Source of the DNA: Gymnorhina tibicen
Lineage: Eukaryota; Chordata; Aves; Passeriformes; Artamidae
Length of the DNA: 64,000 nt
NCBI GenBank assembly: GCA_013399875.1
Contig: VXAZ01001670.1
Coordinates: 609,519 to 673,518, forward strand
Direction: 5' to 3'
In this document: positions 11,990 through 24,339 of the stretch, one piece after another
Layout: every line of letters begins with the position of its first letter
How positions within the stretch are numbered: position 1 is the first letter of the stretch
The notes under the pieces: model-generated
What the model saw: only the letters and a program-made list of their open reading frames with translations
The model's database searches: none
What the model was told of the DNA's origin: nothing
Translations under genes and position numbers: made by a program

Positions 11990-12200
11990 TAGGTCTCTCT
12001 AATTCAATAGCAGCATGTTCAGAGAATGCCACCTGCTTTCTCTTTAAGCGAAAGATACTGAAACACAGCCAACATTTTGCCCAGCTGTTTCAAAAGCTAA
12101 AATTAGACACACCTGTTTTAACAGTTGTTTCGGCAGCTGGACACTGGGATTTGGATCATTCAGATTTACTCACAGTTTTTTCCCCTCTGAGCCAGTAGTG
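11990..12200. other. Possible conserved non-coding element
   Basis: The segment has an uninterrupted mixture of E-box-like and homeodomain-like cores (CACCTG, CAGCTG twice, AAAATTAG) and none of the slippage or repeat features of its neighbours. This is only a textual impression of constraint. No gene is visible. Confidence 0.2.
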
Positions 12201-12537
12201 CAATTTTAGTGTTTCATCCGGTGTTTAGAGAAATTTATGCTGCAGGGGATGGTGTGAATGAATCAAAAGAGGTCAGAGTGTTTCTCTTCCACATTGCTGG
12301 ACCTTGCTACAATCCAAGAAAAATTGCCTTTTCAGTGGACTATGGGATCAAGATTATACTGGTCTTGACCTAATAGTAGAAAGAACAAGATTTTGAACCA
12401 TATATAAACCAATGTAGTGATAAGGCTGCAGGTATAAAACAGCAAGTTTGTGAGATTTGTACTCTCCATTTGCTGCAATGAGTTGGCAATGCTCAGAGCT
12501 AAAGCCAGCAAGTGAATCCTGCCAACTTTCCCATTAC

Positions 12538-12656
12538 TGCTCTTGAAGTAATCCAGGTAACGTGCAAAACCCGCTTCCCCAGCATCTAAAGCACAACTGT
12601 CCCACCAGTTGTCTTCACATTCAATGTGATCTCCCACTGCAGAAACCTATGTCACG
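12538..12656 (-). other. Exon-like segment on the minus strand (unassigned)
   Basis: Read on the minus strand, a strong acceptor-like tract (GTGTTTTTTGTTTCCAG) ends at 12657, and a second one (GGTTTCTGCAG) ends at 12637. From 12636 the frame is open for about 100 codons (to 12332), with balanced codons over its first part. The peptide begins GDHIECEDNWWDSCALD and ends in hydrophobic sequence. A possible donor, GCA|GTAATG, lies at 12538/12537. With the upstream acceptor the same frame has a stop, so only the second acceptor would give coding sequence. I do not recognise the peptide, and it may be a chance frame or a non-coding RNA exon. Confidence 0.2.
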
Positions 12657-12787
12657 CTGGAAACAAAAAACACTGAGATGTTACGAAAGAACTGACTGTA
12701 AAGTAAAAAATAAATTAAATCTTACTGAAATTACACTTTAAACACTTGCTGGAGCTGTTTCCAAGCTTCTGTATCTGACCAAGTTGC

Positions 12788-13138
12788 TTGAGAATCCAAA
12801 TACCTTGTCCTAAAAGGAAGGTGCAATTCCCTAAAATTGTGGTATTTTTAGTTCTAGTTCTAGTTCTGTTTGCCTTTTTCCCCGAGGCAAAATCAATTTA
12901 TGCAGTGCTCTCCAGAGCCATTTATTCCCGACCTAGTGGCAAGCCTTCTGGTGTGACTGTGGGACCAACTGGCAAACAGGATCAGGGAGATAATCTATGT
13001 TACGAAGAAGCATGCAAAACCAGGAATTCCATGAATTTTGTTATAACTAAGAAAAAGACTCAAAAGAATTCTCAAGACAGTTCTCAAGTTACAGTTGGCC
13101 CTGTAGTCTTAGAGTTCCCATATAATCAGAAGCCATAA
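12788..13138 (+). other. Open frame of ~116 codons with a hydrophobic N-terminus, probably chance
   Basis: The frame has a basic start, then a hydrophobic run (VVFLVLVLVLFAFF) that resembles a signal anchor, then a Ser/Thr/Lys-rich tail. The hydrophobic run is produced largely by a tandem (TAGTTC)3 at 12849-12866, so it is a by-product of a small repeat. The first codon is TTG, not ATG. No homolog is recognised, and no splice or promoter context supports a gene. Confidence 0.1.
12849..12866 (+). repeat. Short tandem repeat (TAGTTC)3
   Basis: Three exact copies of TAGTTC are visible directly in the sequence. Confidence 0.9.
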
Positions 13139-16100
13139 ATCTGTAGACATGAGCGCACTGAGGTATTTAAAAGTAAACATCTCACAGAGTATATGCACAT
13201 TATGTACTCCCCTGGAATGGGCACCTGAGTGTTTTCAAAGAAAAGACACACTCATGATATGAACCCAGAGAGGTAGCATGCGCATCTGTGGAGATTATTT
13301 ATAATGTACATAAATGTATGCAAGAATACAACCATGGCCATACAGCTCTACAGCCAAGGGAGTGAGTGCCTCAGAGCACACTGCACATCATCAATTTCCC
13401 ACCAAAACACACTGCAAATTTTCAAAGAGAAAGGGGCATGGGTAGGGAGGCTACTGGCCGTCAAATCCAGTAATAAATGCTTGTCAAAATTGTTTTTGAG
13501 TAAAGGTGCTTGGACAAGTGGGGCCACCACGATCAAACTGCACAAGTTGAACTCAAGAGCAGGGAAGACAGGAGAGACAGTGACATGAAGACTTTCCCCT
13601 CCTTTTGGGAAATAATGAACAAATCCTTCAGAGTGATTACTCAGTTACACCTGCTAGCCCTGCTCTCAAGTCTGTACGAGACAAAAGATGCTCTTATCTT
13701 CCCTCAGATTAAATGTGCCTTGTAAAAAGCGATCAGAGATTGGCATGATAATTATCCTTCCTCATTAGAAAGCAAGCCCCGAACCTGACTGAATATGACT
13801 CCTCTGTCACGGCCTTTTGTGGGATCTAATAGTACTCAGCCAACATCAACAGGCACAACACTTCATGTGAACAAAACAAAGCAACATATCAAGTAATCTT
13901 GTCTTTTTAGTTGCTTTTTCTCTTCCAAGCCTGATGAGTGAGGTGGGAAGGTGCCAAATTCTTTTTTAACTTGTATAAATGCGCCTAAATGTCACAGAAG
14001 AGCCTTGTTATGTGAAAAGCTTTCCAAATGTTTTTCTCTCCCACATCTAAAATAGATTGCTCTTTTTTCTTTTTCTTTTTAATTAAAAAAGGCACACTCT
14101 CTCAGACCACTGCCTTTCACCATTCTGAGGGTCAGCCAACTGTAGGGACCCACAGCAGAGCTTTCAGTGTTCTCCTGGAGCATCATATACCATAGTGCAG
14201 GATATACCTTTGCCCACAGAAGCCAGGAAGAAGGGTAAACACATGGGTAAATAGAAAGTTAAAAACTCTTCTAACAAGAGCATGAGCAGACCTAAAAGGT
14301 CTTTCCGTGACAGAACATACATGCTCCCTCTTTTTTTTTTTTTTTTTAATGCATTTGGAGCATATTCGTTGCTTTGATTCTTTTCTGTTAGCATGAACGT
14401 GAAGGCAGTGACTAACCCCCAAGAACACTGACCCCAGTGACTGCAGCACCACCATGGAAAAGGCAGTGCCAAGGCAAAACACTAGTCCTGGCACAGACAG
14501 GGCAGCTAGGACAACTTCATTTAAAAGGGATGAGTGGGAACAGCTCAAGGTTCCACACTGGTGCTCATCTAGATATCACTGGTAGGTATAGCACACTGAG
14601 AAGGATGGGTGGTCAATGGTCAATCGTTATGGAAGCCTTGTGACAGCAGATGAGGGCAGACAGCACTGGCTACTCTACAGACTGGAGAATTAGGAAGAAC
14701 TGCAGAGCCCAACTGTGCTTAGTGGCCTTAATGAATCAGCTACTTCCCTTTCAGTACAACCAACCATGGTCACTTTGTCATCCCAAAGGTCACTCCAGTC
14801 TCCTCAGTCTGGCTCAGTTCTTGGTGTTCTCAGTTAAAACACTCTGATTGCTTTTCTGGTCTACCAGAACGATGTCAGGAGAAGCACCCCATTTTGTTCT
14901 GAAGCCAAATATAAGGCTCAAAGAAATTATCACATCCTATAGCCTGTTCAACAAAACATGATGCAAAATGATGCTACTTTGCAGCAGTAGGAGCAGAACT
15001 GTGTTAATGTGTTACAATATCCTGTACCACAGTCAACTGAGATGTGCAGTCCCAAAATGCAATGGCATTTAAACAGAAAACGTATTCTTCAAGTCATCAC
15101 ATTACAAGTACATCACAAGAACACAGAAAACACACATGATTTACAGGAATGCCATAACTTAACCCGTAAGAGCAGAGTCAGACACAGCGTTTAGGACACC
15201 TTACATCACAGAAGGGTAACCTTGGATATGCTGCAAAGGAACCTTTTGCAAGCTACCCATGCATGGGATTCCACTGCAGCCTACCCTATTCTCAGCCTCC
15301 TTCCAACACTCAAATCAAGAGACACCTTCTACACTAGAAAAATGAAGTCTCACAGAAAAAAATTTACTATTTCACCATCTGCCACAGTCTGCTCTTTCCC
15401 AAGAAAAAATGTGTGCCTTTCCATTGCAGGCAGAATCCAGAAGCTCAGACTAGTAAAACTACCATCCTCTGAAGTCTAAATTTCAGAGCTGGCCTGTCAG
15501 GGACAACAAGAGTGATTTTTAACTTTTTTTTGTGTTTTAATATAGTACTGTTTCTTTTATTTGGCTTTTCCTTTTGGATTTGGGTAAAGGGAGAGGAAAC
15601 TGGGGGGCGGGGGGCTGTTTTCATACTTTCATCTGTAGTAAATAAAAAATTTCTTTTCATAAAAATTAAATGAGCAGATACAATGACACTATATGCCTGC
15701 AGGAGCTCAGATTTTAAGATACACATCAGCCACCAGTGGCCTCAAATTAAATTATGCACTAGCAATAAAAACCATCTCACATTTAAAAAAACAACCAGAA
15801 TTCTTGATCAGTGAACATTTCAAAATCTCTGTTCTGCAGAGGCATATCCAGGTGCTTGCTAGGCAGAAGTAACAAAACATTACTACACTGGAGCAGTGGT
15901 TAATTGCTGTGATCATTTAAATATGCATTTATTTGCCTTTGGACTGAGAAAATGAAAAGCTAAAGTGGAGTTGTTTTGTGGCCCCAGTGCTAGAGTTACT
16001 AGCCTTCTCATCTAGGTAAAACTTGGGTAGGCAACAGTGCTCTCCCTTGTCTTACCTTAGCTTTCCTAAAATTAATCATCTCCACAGAAATCTGACTTAT

Positions 16101-16560
16101 TTCATTGGTCTCCCCTCTCCTGTGACCACCTGCCTCTTTCCTTTTTTGGTTTTCCTTCCTTGTCTCCTGATCCATGGGCTGCACTGGGACAAGGAGCAGG
16201 AGTAGCACATGCACAACCCCATTTCTTTACCTTGCTGCTTGCAGCATTTCTCAATTTCAGGAAAAGTTCCTTTTTCATTATTGCTGGCTGGCACCTTATT
16301 TGCATAAGGATGAATTATGAAGCCATGCTACCTCTCCTCTTCTGCAATACCAGAGTCTCCTGATGAGTTTGAGTAGTTTTAAACAGGGTTATGCTTTCTC
16401 TTGTGCCCTCTTGCAAGCTTGGTGCTCTGCCAGGCAGCTGCAGAATGGCTGCACTGAATGCTGAATATTCCCTGTGCAGCAGGCTAACAGGAGCTCCAAG
16501 GGGGAAGGCACATCCAAGCTCCCACAGCTAAAGCCTGGCAAAAAGAATGAGCATTCCTGC
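13139..16560. other. Unique non-coding sequence, no gene seen
   Basis: It includes a T17 run at 14331-14347, which makes the lysine runs in overlapping minus-strand frames at 14164-14548. Open frames at 16008-16305 overlap in four frames and simply reflect a locally low stop density. Nothing resembles a known protein. Confidence 0.6.
14331..14347. repeat. Poly(T) run, 17 bases
   Basis: Direct observation. No retroposed element is recognised next to it. Confidence 0.9.
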
Positions 16561-16591
16561 TGCCTTGAAAATGATGTATGTACACAGAGGC

Positions 16592-16694
16592 TTCGCACAA
16601 CTTACAGCCATGTGATCCCCCACACTGTCGCCTGAAGCCCTGCGCACGATGTGAATTGCCACGCAAACAAACACGCTCGATAGCACTGACCTGA
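16592..16694 (+). other. CpG-retaining pocket with a short Cys-rich frame
   Basis: Seven CpGs occur within about 90 bases in otherwise CpG-poor DNA. After an acceptor-like CTTACAG (16601-16607) the plus frame reads CDPPHCRLKPCARCE and stops at 16692-16694. CpG retention can indicate a conserved regulatory element or exon. The peptide has closely spaced cysteines but matches no domain I know. Confidence 0.25.
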
Positions 16695-17439
16695 ACCACT
16701 ACCAAGATCAAGCAGTATGTAAAAGGTAAAGTAATTCCACTGCCCAGGGTCACCCTTTTTTTGCAGGGTTTGTTTTTATATAGATATTCATATATTAGCT
16801 TAATGGCTGGCACATTCGAGGGGATAGCAGGAGATAACCTGGCTTGTTCCTTTTGGATAGGATTAAAAGCTTTTACAATGGGGCAGCACTTCTTGAGAAA
16901 AATAACTTTCTCCCACAAACCTCAAAAGACAGGAGGTTGTGGTCTAGCTGGAAATGGTGACAATAGGCCTTCTTTTGGTACTTCTGCTCTAAAAGGAGCT
17001 GTTGAAAATAAGACGTATTTTCTCATCTTCTGGAAATTAACCAGATCAAATATGCTTGACCTTCTGATGAGCAGGAAATGTTGGGATGCTCTTCTGTCAA
17101 TGCTTAGACCAGAGAGAAAAGCTGAGGTCATACCCAGCTGGTCAGACTAAATTACAAAAAACTAAGTAGCTTAACCTCAGCAGTTCCCTTGCAAAAGGAG
17201 CTACAAGAACCCCTGGCCAGTGTGATCCCAGAAGCCCACATATAATTTACTTCCACAATGCCCTCAAGCAAGCGGTACACATTTACAGTAAGTCACATAC
17301 TAAATACAATTTGCAGCCTTCTAGCAATGAGAAGGCCTACTGCTAACAAAGATTAGGGATCAGCACTTTTTTTTTTTGTCAGTTGTGCCACACATTCAGG
17401 TAAAACTCTACCTTTCCTGGGGAAATGGCCTGACAAGAT

Positions 17440-17560
17440 TATGCAGTACCACTGACATTTCATTTTCTGTATGCTCGCTAATTCGGCCTATTAACAAATT
17501 TCATCGCAGTCACAAACACTGGCATAAACCAATATTTTCTTATATTCAACCAAGTTTTCC
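17440..17560. other. Possible conserved non-coding element
   Basis: GCTCGCTAATTCGGCCTATT followed by CAAATTTCATCGCAGTCACA keeps three CpGs and homeodomain-like TAAT cores in a short unique segment. Function is inferred from composition only. Confidence 0.2.
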
Positions 17561-20500
17561 AAAGTTTTGTAAATCCCTCATCAGTTACAGGAAAATTAGG
17601 GTCTGCTAGTTAATAATTTAATTTATGTCAGACTCATGCAGAATACCCAACTATGTAGCAGGAGAAGAGACCCCATCTCCTGCTCCGAAGCTGCTGCCTC
17701 CTAGACTGCAGAAGACCCGATCTCCCTAATGCAAGTGGCATGTGAAAATGCCAACGTGCTCTGAGCAGCTCTGGTCGTATTCAGTACAGCAGCAGAACAC
17801 TTGGTTTTATTCTACAGCATAACCCTGGAAACATACAAAAATCCTGTTCCAAAATCCACAGCTATAGAAAGAAATTGTGTACTACATACAAATATTCTGT
17901 ATTTGTAAGATGTATGGTATCAAACTATGCCAAAGGAATTTACTGCCAGAGAGTACATAGAAAGGAAGCATTAATTATGCCAACCTAACGGAGAGCCAAG
18001 CTGAGGCAGAGGGACAAAACACACCACTGGTGGGGGTGGGGGCATCTCTGTGTTTTTCTACACAGCCTCTAATGACACGATCACACACTACCCTTTTTTG
18101 ACATGACCTTTCCTTCACTCCTTGCACAAGAAGAATAATGCCTGCTGAAGATGCCATTACTTGATCCTATGTTTTTTCTTCATTGCTCCACTTGTGGCCC
18201 TTCTGCACACTATTAATCCTGCTCTGAAGAATAATTTATTTCCACATGGGTTTTTCTGCAGTGCCACTCAGCAAAGCACTGGACTGTTTTGCAAAAACTA
18301 ATAACTTTGGACAACACCTTTCTCAGGTGATAGACTCATTTCACAAATGCTGAGTTCAGGAATAGGGAAATTGAATCAAAATGCCCACTGTATTGAATGT
18401 GCAGTCTCAGATTGCAAGTTCTGCATACATAGAGTGCATAGCACCTTATGGAACCTTACACATTTGAAGCATAGCTAGTGCTGACTTCATTCCTGCTTTT
18501 AAGGGCTCAATGTGGTTTCCATCCACGCTCTAGGATCTCAAGTAAGGGACCGGAACACAAGAAATGCACAATTCAGAGGTGACCTGAAGAAGTAACTGTG
18601 ACTCTGGGGAAGAAAGAGGGATAGAAGAATGAGATGTCCCTTAACCAATGTTTTGCTAAAGAGGTATCCCTCCCGTGTAAAAATCTTTTGCTTCATTTGC
18701 TACACATCCAGCTTCAGAAAAATCGAAGTGGGCATCCTATGTACAAGGCCATCCATTTGAGAACAGATCCTGAGTGCCAGAAGCTCTTTTTTCTTCTGTG
18801 CACAGCATGGCTGAAAGTCATACAAGGGAAGTAATGAGTAAAGATGTTAGCAAACATCATAGCACAAAGACCATAACCAAAGGATCACAAGGTTTATTGA
18901 CACTAATTTTTAACTGCTTGACTTCAGATTGTCCCCGGTCCTTTCAGATTTGTTAAATAGGGAACAGCTTATATAAATATTGATATAGAGATAGATAGAT
19001 TTGTAAATACAGACATACAAATACATATATACACATAAAAACACATAGCCTTCTCTAAAACTTATTTAAACTTTCAGTGAGTTCCTTTTGATTTAAAGAG
19101 ATGCTACCATATCCATCGGCATTTCTGTTTTACATTTTTTATTGAACAAATCTAGAACTGAAAACTAGATTTCCTTCAAATTCCCCTACCTGTGTGATGC
19201 AAGGAAATGAAAATGCCTGTCAGCAAAAGTAATGTGTTTAATACCATGCCAGCCCTAAACATCAGTAGAGATTTCTGTGTATTGCAGATAATTCTATCAC
19301 CAAGCCATATTGCTCTGTGATGTGCTTTTATCTTTGCTGTAGGATAATATCAATATTTCAAGCACAAGCAAAAGAATGTTTTATGAGATTGATGTGGGAA
19401 AATACGGTGACAAGTACATAAAAAAGGGCAGAGAAAAATGCCAGGTAGTAATCATAAATGCCTTCCATTCCCACCAGAATTTGTCTAGTTTATCCAGCTT
19501 TAATCAACAAGTAGAGGTCCACTGGGGCACCAGTGACTTTGATTAAATTTTCAGTGCCAAAGAAGAACAGCAAGCAAAAGAAAGAAGAAAGCACAGGTAA
19601 CAGGATGGGGAGACTGTCACCTACATCCTAGAAGTCTAGACCTTTACAGGACAAAATCATATTTTGTTACACTTTTAAATTAAATAAAAAGAAATTAATT
19701 TTAAAAGAAGGAAATAGAATGGGGGGGAAAAAAAGAAACTTATTGAGCCATTTGCTGTACTGCACACATGCCTGATGAGGGCCAGATGACGCAGGGCAAA
19801 AACACTCAGGGAATAATCCCATGACGCCCTGAGCAGGCAGCTCTTCGGGCACTGCTGGAGCCTGAGCATGGAAGTGCCCAAAGAAGAAGTTAACTCTGCA
19901 TGGCTCTGGCTGGGTGAATTATTCACCTCCTGCCTACCTCTGCAAAGGTACACAAGGTAGGTTTTCTGAGGAAAAACTCTGTTACAGATAAAATTATACC
20001 AAGAAAAACGGTTCTTTTCCCCAGTACAGTAATTAGCTACCTGTGCCCCACACTGGCACAAGATCTAAGCTTGTTTATATAAGCTTGCAAGTAACTCTTC
20101 TGGCAAATCCACCAACACAGATCATTCGTCATATTGTCTTTTTTTTTTCCTCCGGGGCTTGAAGTTCCTCCCAGTTTGACAACAGAACTGGTGACTATTA
20201 TTTAACCCCTTTCCACATGAACAGTGCAGCTGTTCAGCCAGACTGATTTGTTACTGTAGTTTGGTGTTAGGTACCTCAATATTCCTTTGTTGAACTGAGA
20301 ACCCTCACAGGAAGCTGCATTTCAGGAAAAGAGCGATTGGTACCCTCTGCAATCAGTTTTAAAACTGTTTCAAGTAATTAAAATTGAGGTAATCAAAACT
20401 ACTAGTTCTGTAAATCTTGTCTGTTTTATTTGGAAGCAAAAGGAAATCTTGCAGCCTAATCTTTTCTGAAGTATCCTCCAACTCTACTGTCCAACTCAAC

Positions 20501-23430
20501 ATTCTCCTGGGGACATTCAGATAGTTTTTAGTCCATCTGGAACAGTACTCATTTCAAACCCAATTTAATGAAATGCCTAAAAAACTCTTAGAAAATAACT
20601 CCCATAATAAGTACTGTACCTTTTATGGTATTACATTATTACCAGATGGTAAATTTGTCTGTTTCCCCAAATACCTTACCAACTTCTTTTAAATACATAA
20701 ATAAAGTGGGAGAATTTCAGTGGATATTATTTCACAATATGTGGATCTGACACATTTTAATAAGAAATACACTGCTTAATGTCAGAAATGACACTGAACC
20801 AGGCAGGTGACACACAGTTCCAACAGCATTCCCTCTCCCTGACCAAAGAAATATTACCTGAACAGAGAGATCCAGGGATTTCCTCTGAGAGTGACTCTTG
20901 AAGAGAGTGCCTCTGCTGTATACCCCACCAGTTCATGTGGAATAACCCACACCTGCCATGTCCTCACATCCTCTTGCTTCTATATACAGTGTGTTTTTTC
21001 AAAAGCTTTGACACATAGTCAAGGTATGACACATTGATAACAGCATTTGAAACAGGAGCAAGATGGACAGGATAGTCCTATCCACCAGGGAACAACCCAT
21101 GACCAGGAATCCCCTGCTGAGCAGAGGGACATGCAAGAGACAGTGATTTTGGAGAGGCCACCACAGCAGCAATCACTGTAAGCTCTCCATGCAAGGACCT
21201 AGAGAGACATCCAAAAGCATAGATAGATAGACCTGTAACAACACTGTAGCAGTACCAAGAATGAACATAACTCTTAGGAGAAGGAAAAGGTTCTTCCCGT
21301 AGCTATAGCCTTTCTAGCAGAACCTTACCAGGAAAAAAACCCTGAACTGTATAGCCTATGACCATACAGAAATTCTATTGGGGGTGCATCCTTACATTTC
21401 TTAAAAAGAGGTAGTGAAGGCCAGTAACTTAAAGACAGCTTGCCCCTTCAACTGGCAGCAGCCCACTGCAAGCCACCCAAACCTTGGTGCCTTTCCCTTT
21501 CCCAAAAGGTAGAAGGAGAGGAGTGGTATTTTCTGGAAGCAATCCTGGATCCACCTTGAGGGAGTTACCTCTGCGTGAGCCCATAACTGCAATACTAGCA
21601 AGATTTTGACTCTCGTAGTCCTGAGGATGGGAAGATTTTCAGGTCCCATATGGGAATTTCCAGGAATGAATATAGGACTTAACTCTGAGGCATTGACTAT
21701 AAAAGGGGGTGCAGAGGAAGTCATGTTGCACTGGCTTTATTTAGTCCAAAACATAAGTCTTATTTTTGTGTTCTCCAAACCCCACCAGGCTTTTGATATA
21801 GGACCCAGTCTACTCACACAGCACAGATCCATTTAATGTATTCCTATGGACTCAGACTGACCAAGTGGTTCTAAGTCTTTGAGACTTAGACTGTTGTAAA
21901 AGGAGTGCTTTTAGACGTCTGAAATGCCATGTAAAATAAATGATCTTTTACTGTTCTGTAGCAGATCTGTGCTAAATTGCGAAAGCTCTAGCAAAAAGTA
22001 TTAGCTTGTACATAAATGTTTTCTCCTGCTTTTTTATTCTTCCAAAGAACAGGAAGTCCCTAGGGTCCTGTTAACTGAGAACAGTAAAGACTACTTGCAC
22101 TTGTCAACAGAAACAGGTTTTACACCTAAAAAATAAAGTATTCTGGCACTTTATAATGTGTATTTGCTTTTAGCTCTTTGCCCCTTAAGAGGGATGCCGG
22201 CACTTTTACACATTCAGTGGGGGAAAACGGGGAACATCTGCAGCCACCCTGTGCCCACTTTCTGGAGGACAGGGACTTTTCTTATTCCATGATACACCAT
22301 TACCTTCTTGAGGACTCAGCACCTCCAAATAGGCAACATTGTCCAGGACAGTGTTTGGATTTATCAAGCATACTGGACAACTTCCAGATTTCTCTTATGT
22401 TAGGTTTCTGGCACAGCACCAGTTTTCCTTCTCCTCCTAATCAAGACCTTTGTTTCCCATGGCAGTATTAAAAAATCTGTGCTAAGATAGAATGGAAGAA
22501 CATGGATAATAGAAATTTCCAAGAGGGAGCATATGCCTGATATAGGTTCTCTTGAAGTCCAAACATATAGCTCGCATGTAGCTACTCATCTAAAGGTGCA
22601 TTTCCCTCTCCTTTTGCTGGGGAGCATGTTTTCTACACAGGAGAAGTAAAAAAGCAGTTTTTCCAGGCTGAAGTTGAAGGCTGGAGCCTTCTCCTTTTCG
22701 TAGCTTTATCTCTTTTCATAGGTGTATGAGTCCTGACTGAGTGTTTTCATATCAAGATACGCTTGGTGAAAAGGTCAGGAAAGTCTAGCCCAAAGTAATG
22801 TTAAATCTTAGCATTAGGATGAAGAAAAAAGAATGTTCATGGTTTTAGGCAGTGGGGTTTTTTTATAAAGTATTAGTTCTTAATGCTGAAGTACACATGT
22901 GTGAAGGGAAGGACACAGATAAACAATCCAAGTTTCTGGGCTGCCCTATCCTCCCCTCAGATCCCTCTCTACACACCTCAGCCCTGCCCCTAGTGCTCCT
23001 GTGAATTCCTAGACCTGGCTTCTCACAAAACTGACCAGCATTTACTTAAATGTGTGTACAAGCACATCTATATATATTGACTTCAATATAAGTATCTTCA
23101 TGGGCTTTACGGAAATAAAACTGGTTTTCCCCCCAAGTATGAAAACATATCACCTTCAGTTATTCTTTACCTAAATAAGAAATAGCTGGAATATTGGTAT
23201 AAACTACTCTTAACTCAGTGTCCACTGAGACAGCACACTATTTAAAGCTGCTTCAGGAAATTAAGATCTTAAGCTTAGAAATACAGTTAGTTTCTCATAG
23301 CTCTGACAGGCTTTCCTCTTCAACTTGTTTGCAGCTTTTCAAAACTAAAAAATCTAATAACATTATTTCCTAGCTGGGTGCTATGAGCACTGCATCAAAA
23401 CTGCAAATTCTACAGAGTGAGGGTTGGTAG
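17561..23430. other. Unique non-coding sequence, no gene seen
   Basis: It holds an AT-rich, GATA/TACA-rich patch at 18960-19060 (GATAGATAGAT, CATATATACACA), an AGATAGATAGA patch near 21220 and a 9-bp stem hairpin at 21870-21890. Open frames are at most 128 codons (minus, 19675-20061) and unremarkable. Around 18300-18380 and 20260-20300 there is weak L3/MIR-like wording that I could not confirm. Confidence 0.55.
18960..19060. repeat. AT-rich low-complexity patch
   Basis: It contains ATATAAATATTGATATAGAG, GATAGATAGA and CATATATACACA, which is degenerate simple-repeat sequence. Confidence 0.6.
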
Positions 23431-23435
23431 TTTTG

Positions 23436-23473
23436 GTTGTTCTTGGGTTTTTTTTAAAAAAAACCCAAACAAC
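23436..23473. repeat. Hairpin with a perfect 26-bp palindromic core
   Basis: The core at 23443-23468 is TTGGG T8 / A8 CCCAA, exactly self-complementary with no spacer. The arms extend further with a two-base bulge (GTTGT on the left, ACAAC on the right). It could form a cruciform or arise by template switching at a T-run. Confidence 0.85.
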
Positions 23474-23529
23474 AAGTTGATTTTGGACTTAAAAATGTGT
23501 AATTAAGAACTGCACTTGTGGATTCTCTT

Positions 23530-23720
23530 TGAGTGCTGACCCAGCTGAGCACTGCTCCTCAGCTCTGCACTGATGCTCTGCCATTATGTCACAACTGATC
23601 TCGAACTCTTCCATCTGTGAGTTATTCATTGCCTCTCCTCATGTTCGTCTGCTGGCTATTTATAAATTAAACTCCACTATCACAGCAGTCACTAGTTTCC
23701 CTGAAAGAGGATCTAAATTT
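23530..23720. promoter_or_regulatory. Candidate regulatory element with MEF2 and E-box sites
   Basis: CTATTTATAA at 23656-23665 fits the MEF2 consensus YTAWWWWTAR exactly. CATCTG at 23612-23617 is an E-box of the type used by tissue-specific bHLH factors. Two CpGs are retained (CTCGAAC, GTTCGTC). The block is unique sequence just before an ancient-repeat cluster. Enhancer function is inferred. Confidence 0.3.
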
Positions 23721-24059
23721 GCAGAATAAAATGCTGAAGTTGCACAAACACTCGCTACACTGAGGAAAAAAAAAATAATTCCATCTCAGAAACAGCAGAG
23801 TTACTGTGAAATATTTGAAGTATTTCCACTTGGGTCTATTCTAAGTATTGCCATTTGAGGCAGCCATTTTGGATTTTAGCAGGCATAAGGGCACAAACCA
23901 GCTTACTGAGAATCATTTGCACATATGCTGATAAAGTCCTGGCTTGCAATATACTGAAAAAGCAATCATCAGTAGGCAGTTTAGCTTCCTGCAGCTTCAG
24001 AAAGCCTGTGCATAAGTGACTGCAGGCTGAAAATCCCTAGGTATCTGATAGCCATACTC

Positions 24060-24165
24060 TGCCAGAAATAAGCCCCTGGGACCAGATCCTCAGGTCTGTA
24101 TTCCCACTGCCTTTGGGAAATCCTTCTAATTTATACCAGCTGAGGAATCGGCCTTTATATGTGTA
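24060..24165. repeat. Ancient repeat with terminal dyad (L3-associated type)
   Basis: ACCAGATCCTCAGG at 24080 and ACCAGCTGAGGAATCGGCC at about 24137 form the degenerate inverted ends of a unit seen commonly with old CR1/L3 elements in reptiles and birds ('gatcctcagctgg...ccagctgaggatc'). The central part is eroded. Confidence 0.45.
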
Positions 24166-24339
24166 GTCTCCATAATTCTCTTCATATGACATCTCAAATA
24201 AAATGAGAATGATAAAAGCTGAAAGGGTATGAGAGCGTGAAAAGGAAGCAAGTCCCTGCTCTATCTCATACCAGTAAAAACATGAAAAAGGCAGAGCTTG
24301 GAACAGTGGCTTCAGATCCACCCCGATACACAGAGAGCA

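Noticed and set aside
16484..16918. 144-codon minus-strand frame
   Set aside because: Random-looking amino-acid order, no recognised domain. Only the internal CpG pocket is of interest.
21018..21034. GTCAAGGTATGACACAT, matching 16 of 17 bases at 59814-59830
   Set aside because: Several pairs this similar are expected by chance within 64 kb, and the flanks do not match.
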